Positions 1 through 5,054 of a DNA stretch of 5,054 nt are shown one piece after another. The position numbers were made by a program, and so were the translations under genes. Position 1 is the stretch's first letter. Every line of letters begins with the position of its first letter. Under the pieces are notes generated by a model. It saw nothing but the letters and a program-made list of their open reading frames with translations. It had not been told where the DNA came from and did not search any database. Source of the stretch: an uncultured Streptococcus sp. (lineage in GTDB: Bacteria > Bacillota > Bacilli > Lactobacillales > Aerococcaceae); assembly GCA_916049935.1 (NCBI GenBank), contig CAJZJI010000083.1, positions 1-5,054 of the forward strand. Reading direction: 5' to 3'.

Positions 1-602
1 AGATTTTAGGTCGTTTATACTTTAGAGCTAGTTACGGTCAAAACGTATTGAACCACAGTATCGAAGTGGCTAAGCTTGCTGGAGTGATGGCAGGCGAATT
101 AGGTGAAGATGTGAACCTTGCAAAACGTGCAGGTTTACTTCATGATATCGGTAAAGCACTCGATCATGAAATTGAAGGCTCTCACGTTGAAATCGGAGCA
201 GAAATCGCTCAGAAATATAAAGAGAATAAGATTGTTGTAAATGCAATTGCATCTCACCATGGAGATGTAGAGCCAACTTCAACAATCGCAGTACTTGTAG
301 CAGCAGCCGATGCTTTATCAGCGGCTCGCCCAGGTGCAAGACGTGAATCAATCGAAAATTATATTCGTCGATTAGAAAGATTAGAAGCTATTGCAACAGA
401 ACATGAAGGTGTTGAACGCAGTTTTGCGATTCAAGCCGGACGTGAAGTTCGTGTAATGGTACAACCTGACAAGATTAGTGATGAAAAAGCGATTATTTTA
501 GCGCATGACATCAAGAATCAAATTGAGGAAGAACTCCAATATCCAGGACATATTAAAGTTACAGTTATTCGTGAGACAAGAGCAGTCGAATATGCTAAGT
601 AA
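1..602 (+). CDS. rny: Ribonuclease Y, C-terminal part (5' truncated by window edge)
   Basis: Membrane-anchored endoribonuclease that initiates mRNA decay in Firmicutes. About 199 codons are visible, the first complete one at 3-5, against roughly 520 aa for the whole protein. The N-terminal membrane anchor, coiled coil and KH domain lie outside the window. The frame is open to the left edge (reads [19 protein letters not shown]...), so the TTG at 48 is an internal Leu codon, not a start. What remains is the metal-dependent HD phosphohydrolase domain and the conserved C-terminus. Its His/Asp set is intact: His at 54-56, the HD pair in LLHDIGKA at 141-146, His at 183-185 (GSHVEIG), HH at 255-260 (ASHHGD), and Asp at 309-311 ([10 protein letters not shown]). 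The protein ends [12 protein letters not shown], the typical RNase Y ending, so the 3' end is complete. It is followed by terminators and convergent pbp1A. Identification is secure; no damage is seen. Confidence 0.97.
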   Translation, partial: ILGRLYFRASYGQNVLNHSIEVAKLAGVMAGELGEDVNLAKRAGLLHDIGKALDHEIEGSHVEIGAEIAQKYKENKIVVNAIASHHGDVEPTSTIAVLVAAADALSAARPGARRESIENYIRRLERLEAIATEHEGVERSFAIQAGREVRVMVQPDKISDEKAIILAHDIKNQIEEELQYPGHIKVTVIRETRAVEYAK

Positions 603-647
603 TCATTGATTGACTTTGACTCTACTGTGAGGTAGATGTAAAACTGG

Positions 648-682
648 AAACCCCATGACAAGTTGTCATGGGGTTTTATTTT
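648..682 (+). terminator. Rho-independent terminator of rny
   Basis: A perfect 13-bp stem pairs 648-660 with 664-676 around a 3-nt loop (661-663). Its base is four C-G pairs (CCCC/GGGG) preceded by A-T pairs. The + strand continues as TTTTATTTT (674-682), a proper U-tract. It lies 45 nt after the rny stop codon, so it most likely ends rny transcription. On the - strand the run after the stem is only TTT followed by CC, so it is a weaker terminator in that direction. Confidence 0.9.
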
Positions 683-697
683 GGCGTTGAATAAGGG

Positions 698-735
698 AAA
701 AGGCAATTCTCACAAGGAGAATTGCCTTTTTATTT
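698..735. terminator. Bidirectional terminator, mainly for pbp1A
   Basis: A perfect 14-bp stem pairs 698-711 with 717-730 around a 5-nt loop (712-716). The core is AAAAGGCAATTCTC paired with its complement. The right side runs into TTTTTATTT on the + strand, and the left side gives TTTT then CCCTTATTC on the - strand. It begins 8 nt beyond the pbp1A stop, so it probably terminates the leftward recU-pbp1A operon and also backs up the rny terminator for rightward transcripts. Confidence 0.87.
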
Positions 736-738
736 GAA

Positions 739-3228
739 CTATTGATTACGAGCTTCTTGAGTCGTTTGTTCATTAGTATTGTTGTTATTATTGTTGTTTT
801 GCTGACGATTGTTTTGTTGCTGGTTTTGCTGAGTCGTACGTTCCTCAGCTGTTGTTGGTTGTTCTAGTTGGAACTCGTTTGTAATCGGGTCAGAACTATC
901 TTTACCAACAGTTACAACTAGAGTTACCGATACGCTAGGACCGCTGATGTTTTGGAATGTCACTTTATTTGTTGATACAGTTTGTGTTTGTCCGTTCACA
1001 GTGACTTTGTATTGTGGCTTATCTTTAGAGTTCGTTTTATAATTATCCCACGTTACAGTCAGCGTCTTTTTACTCTTATCGTAAGTAGCTTTCAAACCAG
1101 TAGGTCCCTCAATCTTCGTACCATAGTTCATAGATTGTTGAGTAGGAACATGACCTTTAACAAATAACTCAGTTGCAATCATGTTAGCTGGAGTTCTTGG
1201 CCCAGGTAAGCTTAATGGATCAGAACCAATTTCAATCTGTTGTTTTACAACGCTGTCTGGTTGTACCCAATCATCTCCGCTAGAAGATTCCGCCATATAT
1301 TTCATTAAGTAATAATAAATAAGTCTTGAGTATTCTTGTTCGGTAGTATCTACACCGCCACCTTGTTCATAGGGGTTATCATAACCAGTCCATGCAGAAA
1401 TTGTATAGTCGGTAGAGTAGCCAATAAACCATGAGTCAGGAATGATATCTTCATAATCACTAGCTCCCATTGCACGTTTTTGTTCAACTGTGTAGTTCGA
1501 TGAACCCGTTTTGGCAGCTGTAGGTAATCCAGGAATAGTTGCTTGTGTTGCAAAACCATATTTGAATGAATCTTTTAGTACATCCGTAATCATGTAGGCA
1601 GTTGAATCTTTCATCGCCTGTTTTTGTTCAGGTTTAAATTCAGTCACTTGACCATCACGAGTTGTGACTTTTCTTACCGTATATGGTTTTGAATAAGTAC
1701 CATAATTACCAAATGTGGCATATGCTGCTGCCATCTTGATTGGAGAAATATCTGCACCAATCGAGTTGCTTTCTACTAAATAGTCTTGACCATCATTTTT
1801 AATTTGAATATCTAGATTGTTCAAGAATGACTTGATATTTGTTTCACCAACAGCTTTAAAGGTTTGTAAAGCTGTTGTATTTCTTGAGTAAACGAGGGCA
1901 GTACGTAATGTCATTGCACCTTTGTGACTGAAATCCCAGTTGTTTAATTCAACACCATTTGAATATGTTGTCCTTTGGTCCATGATGGTTTGACCAGTTG
2001 AATAGTTGAGGTATTCGATGGCAGGACCGTAGTCGATGACTGGTTTAATCGTTGAACCAGTACTACGTGTATTGTCAGTTGCACGGTTATAACCAAGTAG
2101 AGTCGTTTGCTTACGACCACCGTTGACGGCGCGAACTGCACCAGTTTTTGTATCGAGCATAACAACGGCATTTTGAATTTTTTCATTTACATATTGAATG
2201 TAATCATTTGTATTCACGATATCGTATAAACGTTGTTGTGCTTTAGAGTCGATAGTTGTTTCAATGGTAAGTCCATCGTTATAAGGGTCGAGGCCTGTTT
2301 TTTCTTGAACTTCTTTAAGAACCATTGTTACGAACGAATCGTAAACAAGTGCTTTATCATTACTGTTTACATTATTATCATGTGCGATTAAACCATCAGT
2401 GACTGGAGTAGCAACTGCTTGGTCATATTGTTCTTTTGTAATCTTTCCATTTTCTTTCATGGAATAGAGTACTAAGTCACGTCGTTCTTTTGCTTGATCC
2501 GCATTGGCATATGGATCGTATGAGTTTGGTGCTTGTGGCAATCCGGCAAGTAGAGCTACTTGAGGTAAGCTTAATTCAGATAATTCTTTATTGAAGTAGT
2601 AGTGTGAAGCAGTACCAAATCCGTATACATTATTTGCCATGTACACTTTGTTTAAGTAGTACGTCAGAATTTGTTCTTTAGAGTAATTTCTCTCTAATTG
2701 AAGGGCTAGCATGATTTCTTGAATTTTACGTTTATAGGTTTGGTCTTCTTTTTTAGTAGAGAAGACCGCTAATTTCACTAACTGTTGAGTAATCGTACTA
2801 CCACCTTGAGTGATTTGACCAGCTTTTGCATTTCGTAGGAATGATCCTGCGATACGGATTGGGTCAATCCCCATATGAGAGTAGAAGCGTTTGTCCTCGA
2901 TTGAAGTAATCGCATCTTTTAGTAATTGAGGAACTTGTTCGCTGGTGATAATATCTCGTTTTTCACCCCCAAGTGAATAAATGAGTTCGCCATCTTTATC
3001 AAGGATTTTAGTTTCTGTAGCTCCTTCTAAATCACTTGCTTGAATGGTTGGAGCAGTTGCACCATAGTAAGCGAAGATTGCGACGATTGCAATAATAGCC
3101 ACAGTCACAAAAGCGGCAATACCAATTAAAATTTTCTTCCAGAGTTTTTTCTTAGAAGAAGTAGGTGCCTTTTTCTTTGTATGACGGTGCTGAGATGAAC
3201 GGGTTTGTTCAGTATTGTTTTCAGTCAT
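739..3228 (-). CDS. pbp1A: Class A penicillin-binding protein 1A (bifunctional transglycosylase/transpeptidase)
   Basis: An 829-aa membrane-bound enzyme that polymerises lipid II into glycan strands and cross-links their peptides outside the membrane. It has a basic cytoplasmic head (about 1-32, with KKK clusters) and one transmembrane signal anchor (about 33-55). The GT51 glycosyltransferase motifs are EDKRFYSHMG (111-120, catalytic Glu111), GGSTITQQ (142-149), RKIQE (167-171) and ILTYYLN (187-193). The transpeptidase has all three penicillin-binding motifs: STIK (392-395, nucleophile Ser392), SRN (448-450) and KTGS (573-576). A fibronectin-type-III-like domain follows (about 708-776), then a Gln/Asn-rich, probably disordered tail (799-829). 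GT and transpeptidase sequence resembles streptococcal PBP1a; the FN3-like domain recalls Bacillus PonA. The ATG is chosen for its strong AGGAGGT site. The gene starts 13 nt after the recU stop and is likely its operon partner. Both active sites look complete. Confidence 0.96.
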   Translation of the reverse strand: MTENNTEQTRSSQHRHTKKKAPTSSKKKLWKKILIGIAAFVTVAIIAIVAIFAYYGATAPTIQASDLEGATETKILDKDGELIYSLGGEKRDIITSEQVPQLLKDAITSIEDKRFYSHMGIDPIRIAGSFLRNAKAGQITQGGSTITQQLVKLAVFSTKKEDQTYKRKIQEIMLALQLERNYSKEQILTYYLNKVYMANNVYGFGTASHYYFNKELSELSLPQVALLAGLPQAPNSYDPYANADQAKERRDLVLYSMKENGKITKEQYDQAVATPVTDGLIAHDNNVNSNDKALVYDSFVTMVLKEVQEKTGLDPYNDGLTIETTIDSKAQQRLYDIVNTNDYIQYVNEKIQNAVVMLDTKTGAVRAVNGGRKQTTLLGYNRATDNTRSTGSTIKPVIDYGPAIEYLNYSTGQTIMDQRTTYSNGVELNNWDFSHKGAMTLRTALVYSRNTTALQTFKAVGETNIKSFLNNLDIQIKNDGQDYLVESNSIGADISPIKMAAAYATFGNYGTYSKPYTVRKVTTRDGQVTEFKPEQKQAMKDSTAYMITDVLKDSFKYGFATQATIPGLPTAAKTGSSNYTVEQKRAMGASDYEDIIPDSWFIGYSTDYTISAWTGYDNPYEQGGGVDTTEQEYSRLIYYYLMKYMAESSSGDDWVQPDSVVKQQIEIGSDPLSLPGPRTPANMIATELFVKGHVPTQQSMNYGTKIEGPTGLKATYDKSKKTLTVTWDNYKTNSKDKPQYKVTVNGQTQTVSTNKVTFQNISGPSVSVTLVVTVGKDSSDPITNEFQLEQPTTAEERTTQQNQQQNNRQQNNNNNNNTNEQTTQEARNQ
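769..831 (-). repeat. CAA/AAC/AAT trinucleotide tract encoding the Gln/Asn tail of PBP1A
   Basis: This low-complexity stretch of imperfect CAA/CAG/AAC/AAT triplets encodes residues 800-820 of PBP1A. It includes seven consecutive Asn (811-817, DNA 778-798) after blocks of QNQQQ and RQQ. Because the unit is three bases, slippage would change tail length without breaking the frame. The repeats mix synonymous codons, so this is an imperfect rather than a pure microsatellite. Confidence 0.8.
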
Positions 3229-3234
3229 AGATTG

Positions 3235-3243
3235 ACCTCCTTT
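3235..3243 (-). promoter_or_regulatory. Ribosome binding site of pbp1A, overlapping the recU stop codon
   Basis: On the - strand the sequence reads TAAAGGAGGTCAATCTATG. AAAGGAGGT is nearly a full anti-16S match, with 7 nt between GGAGG and the pbp1A ATG. Its first two A bases belong to the TAA stop codon of recU (3244-3242). Ribosomes ending on recU therefore stop directly on the pbp1A initiation site, which suggests translational coupling (inference). Confidence 0.88.
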
Positions 3244-3826
3244 ATAATAAGCTATCTACTGCATCTAAGTAATTTAGCGTCATTTGCAGTGATAGAGAAA
3301 TAGATTGACCATTTTCTTTAATATAGGTCAACGGGATTGATTGACGTTTCGTGCTTGAATCATGAACGAATTGCTCGATCCATTTATATTCAAGTAAATA
3401 ATATTCTTTCAGACTAGAAAAATAAAAAATAACAAAAGCGATACCGCCTTGTTCACAGCACTCTTTCATATGTTCTAGCTGATGCTCATGAATATTCTTT
3501 AACGGGAAAGAAGTTTTATTCTTCGTTTCCTTTGCTTCAAAGTCGATGTATCTTCCTTTATAAACACCGTTATAGTCGGTTGTAGATGCCTGACGAAAAT
3601 AGGCTTCCGTAATCTGTGCTGCACTACGGGCAGGGTAGTTTACTTTTACGACTTGAATCGGTGTCGGTTTCTTGTGGATGACCGCTCGTTTTTGAAGGCG
3701 ATAGAGTTCATTGGTTTGATTCAATATGTTCTCTAAACCCATACCGCGACTACTATAATTTGTTTGCATTGTTTGAGACCGAGTAGCCCGTGATAATTGT
3801 TTTTGTCCTTTTGGATATTGAATCAT
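3242..3826 (-). CDS. recU: Holliday junction resolvase RecU
   Basis: A 194-aa cytoplasmic, Mg2+-dependent endonuclease that cuts four-way DNA junctions during recombination and repair. In B. subtilis it also modulates RecA and aids chromosome segregation. Length is close to the family norm (about 200 aa). Family landmarks appear in order: a short basic, poorly conserved N-terminus (1-24), SRGMGLE (26-32), the region AVIHKKPTPIQVVKVNYP (48-65), and the nuclease core STTDYNGVYKGRYIDFEAKET (81-101), which carries the probable catalytic/metal residues Asp84, Glu97 and Lys99. KNIHEHQLEHM (110-120) follows, with Gln116 as another probable active-site residue. The C-terminal third is less conserved. 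The start ATG has a strong AGGAGGG site at 3838-3832, five bases upstream. It is the first gene of a leftward operon with pbp1A, matching the recU-ponA pair of B. subtilis. Residue roles are from family knowledge. Confidence 0.96.
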   Translation of the reverse strand: MIQYPKGQKQLSRATRSQTMQTNYSSRGMGLENILNQTNELYRLQKRAVIHKKPTPIQVVKVNYPARSAAQITEAYFRQASTTDYNGVYKGRYIDFEAKETKNKTSFPLKNIHEHQLEHMKECCEQGGIAFVIFYFSSLKEYYLLEYKWIEQFVHDSSTKRQSIPLTYIKENGQSISLSLQMTLNYLDAVDSLL

Positions 3827-3847
3827 TTTATCCCTCCTATGGCGTCT

Positions 3848-3856
3848 ATTATAACA
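3848..3856 (-). promoter_or_regulatory. Extended -10 promoter of the recU-pbp1A operon
   Basis: The - strand carries TGTTATAAT, a perfect extended -10 (TGnTATAAT), with TATAAT at 3853-3848. No good TTGACA-like -35 lies 16-18 nt upstream; the sequence there is roughly TTTCTC, consistent with an extended -10 promoter that does not need one. The start point would fall near 3841, giving a very short leader of about 15 nt that contains little more than the AGGAGGG ribosome binding site (3838-3832). Confidence 0.75.
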
Positions 3857-3872
3857 TTTTGGGCAAAAAATG
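3855..3872. repeat. Small inverted repeat in the recU promoter spacer
   Basis: The sequence CATTTT-gggcaa-AAAATG forms 6-bp arms at 3855-3860 and 3867-3872. An alternative nested palindrome, TTTTG-gg-CAAAA, spans 3857-3868. It sits immediately upstream of the -10 hexamer, where RNA polymerase binds, so it could be an operator. The arms are short and A+T-rich, so chance occurrence is quite possible. No known regulator box was recognised. Confidence 0.35.
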
Positions 3873-3954
3873 AGAAAAACTATTGCTTTTGTTACATTTT
3901 CTTAATCTCTATTCAAAATTCTTGTTAAATAACTGGCGTTTAAGTCAATTATGT

Positions 3955-3983
3955 TTTACAAAAGAGGAAGAGTATTGTAAAAT
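3955..3983 (+). promoter_or_regulatory. Sigma-A-type promoter of tig
   Basis: TTTACA (3955-3960, four of six matches to TTGACA with conserved ACA) is followed after exactly 17 nt by TAAAAT (3978-3983, five of six matches to TATAAT). The predicted start is near 3990, giving a leader of about 50 nt before the tig ATG. It diverges from the recU promoter; the two -10 elements are about 120 bp apart. Confidence 0.78.
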
Positions 3984-4001
3984 AAATGAGTATGTAAATC
4001 C

Positions 4002-4020
4002 ATTCATCTTTAAGGTGAAT
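4002..4020 (+). promoter_or_regulatory. Weak stem-loop in the tig 5' leader
   Basis: ATTCATC (4002-4008) can pair with GGTGAAT (4014-4020) around the loop TTTAA, giving 7 bp with one G-U pair. ATTCAT could alternatively pair with ATGAAT at 4022-4027. The stem is weak, has no U-tract and leaves the tig ribosome binding site free. It could affect mRNA stability or be incidental. Confidence 0.35.
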
Positions 4021-4031
4021 AATGAATTTAT

Positions 4032-4037
4032 GGAGGA
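4032..4037 (+). promoter_or_regulatory. Ribosome binding site that fixes the tig start
   Basis: GGAGGA lies with 6 nt between GGAGG and the ATG at 4043, which is ideal spacing. This decides the start against an in-frame ATG at 4022, which would add seven residues (MNLWRNN) and has only a weak AAGGTG four bases upstream. The sequence beginning MTAKFEK also matches the usual trigger-factor N-terminus. Confidence 0.88.
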
Positions 4038-4042
4038 ATAAT

Positions 4043-5054
4043 ATGACAGCAAAATTCGAAAAAGTTGAAACAAATAAAGTTGTTTTAACATTTGAAATCT
4101 CACAAGAAGATATTAAAAAAGGTTTGGACCAAGCGTTTAACCGCGTTAAAAAGAACGTGAATGTACCTGGTTTCCGTAAAGGTAAAGTAAGCCGTCAAGT
4201 ATTTGAAAAAATGTACGGTGAAGAAGCTTTATACCAAGATGCATTAAACATTCTTTTACCAGATGCATATGATAATGCAGTTGAAGAAACTGGTATTTTC
4301 CCAGTAACTCAACCAACAATCGATATCGAATCAATCGAAAAAGGTAAACCATGGGTTATTAAAGCAGAAGTAATTGTTAAACCTGAAGTTAAATTAGGTG
4401 AATACAAAGGCTTAACTGTTGAAAAACAAGATCGTACAGTATCTGAACAAGATGTTGAAGATCGCCTATTACAAGAACAAGCTCGTGCAGCTGAATTAGT
4501 TGTAAAAGAAGATGCAGCTGAATTAGGAGACACAGTTGTAATCGACTTCGAAGGTTTCTTAGGTGACGAAGCTTTTGAAGGCGGAAAAGGTGAAAACCAC
4601 TCATTAGAATTAGGTTCAGGTTCATTCATCCCAGGTTTCGAAGACCAATTAGTTGGCGCTAAAGAAGGCGATGAAGTAGAAGTAAAAGTGACTTTCCCAG
4701 AAGAATACCATGCTGAAAACTTAAAAGGTCAAGAAGCAGTATTCAAAGTTAAAGTTCACGAAGTAAAAACTAAAGAATTACCTGAATTAACAGATGAATT
4801 CGCTAAAGATGTTGATGATTCAGTTGAAACATTAGCAGAATTAAAAGAAAAATTCCGTAAAGAATTAGAAGAAGCTAAAGCAGCAGCTGCTGATGAAGCA
4901 GTAGCAGACGAAGCTTTACGTAAAGCAGTAGAAAACGCTGAAATCGTTGAATTACCACACGAAATGGTTCACGACGAAGTTCACCGTCAAATGGAACACT
5001 ACTTAAACGATATGCGTCGTAACGGAATCTCTCCTGAAATGTACTACCAAATCA
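4043..5054 (+). CDS. tig: Trigger factor, ribosome-associated chaperone/prolyl isomerase (3' truncated by window edge)
   Basis: Chaperone that docks at the ribosomal exit tunnel and shields nascent chains. Translation from 4043 gives 337 codons with no stop before the window edge; the family is about 425-450 aa, so roughly the last 90 are missing. The N-terminal ribosome-binding domain (about 1-115) contains the signature [11 protein letters not shown] (41-51), whose loop contacts the large ribosomal subunit, and [16 protein letters not shown] (61-76). An FKBP-type peptidyl-prolyl isomerase domain spans about 150-243, with [19 protein letters not shown] (163-181) and the hallmark [20 protein letters not shown] (191-210). 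The helical C-terminal chaperone domain begins near 245 ([12 protein letters not shown]) and is Glu/Ala/Lys-rich. Codon use is strongly biased (Leu almost always TTA, Glu almost always GAA), as expected for a highly expressed gene. It has its own promoter and ribosome binding site and diverges from recU. Confidence 0.97.
   Translation, partial: MTAKFEKVETNKVVLTFEISQEDIKKGLDQAFNRVKKNVNVPGFRKGKVSRQVFEKMYGEEALYQDALNILLPDAYDNAVEETGIFPVTQPTIDIESIEKGKPWVIKAEVIVKPEVKLGEYKGLTVEKQDRTVSEQDVEDRLLQEQARAAELVVKEDAAELGDTVVIDFEGFLGDEAFEGGKGENHSLELGSGSFIPGFEDQLVGAKEGDEVEVKVTFPEEYHAENLKGQEAVFKVKVHEVKTKELPELTDEFAKDVDDSVETLAELKEKFRKELEEAKAAAADEAVADEALRKAVENAEIVELPHEMVHDEVHRQMEHYLNDMRRNGISPEMYYQI

Noticed and set aside
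48..50. TTG as the start of a short HD-domain protein
   Set aside because: The frame is open to the left edge and the upstream residues ([14 protein letters not shown]) belong to RNase Y, so this is an internal codon.
70..351. 93-codon minus-strand open frame inside rny
   Set aside because: Antisense shadow of a clearly conserved RNase Y HD domain; Leu/His-rich composition, with no family recognised.
621..636. Small hairpin TCTAC...GTAGA after the rny stop
   Set aside because: Only 5 bp, no U-tract, and overshadowed by the two strong terminators just downstream.
518..706. 62-codon minus-strand open frame over the rny 3' end
   Set aside because: Runs through the rny terminator hairpin and the rny coding end; no ribosome binding site or recognisable protein.
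3900..3950. Possible further promoter or regulator box (TTGTTA, AAAATTCTTG) between recU and tig
   Set aside because: No -10 element at suitable spacing and no good match to a known operator such as the CodY consensus; A+T-rich background explains it.
4309..4629. 106-codon and overlapping 78-codon minus-strand frames opposite tig
   Set aside because: Ser/Thr- or Leu-rich shadows produced by the strong codon bias of tig; the tig frame is unambiguous.

Overview
The window is ordinary core-genome DNA from a low-GC Gram-positive bacterium. The proteins look like those of the Lactobacillales: the class A PBP resembles streptococcal/enterococcal PBP1a, RecU and RNase Y are Firmicutes-type, and there are strong AGGAGG ribosome binding sites and A+T-rich intergenic DNA. 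A member of the Carnobacteriaceae/Aerococcaceae group (for example Granulicatella-like) would fit, but that placement is a guess from protein character, not a demonstrated identification.

Layout: (1) positions 1-602, + strand: the 3' part of rny (RNase Y), cut by the left window edge. (2) 603-738: a short convergent intergenic region with two strong hairpin terminators. (3) 3826-739, - strand: a two-gene operon recU-pbp1A, encoding a Holliday-junction resolvase and a bifunctional class A penicillin-binding protein. It is transcribed leftward from an extended -10 promoter just upstream of recU. (4) 3827-4042: a divergent intergenic region carrying that promoter and a good sigma-A-type promoter for tig. 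(5) 4043-5054, + strand: tig (trigger factor), cut by the right edge. It has no in-window stop codon but an open, clearly recognisable reading frame.

The recU-pbp1A pairing is a classic Firmicutes arrangement (recU-ponA in Bacillus subtilis), linking chromosome segregation/recombination with cell-wall synthesis by co-transcription. The flanking genes act independently: RNase Y in mRNA turnover and trigger factor in folding nascent proteins. I found no mobile element, CRISPR array, tRNA/rRNA, riboswitch or evident new system. The points worth a second look are modest: a Gln/Asn-rich microsatellite tail on the PBP, a small palindrome inside the recU promoter, the structured tig leader, and the gene order.
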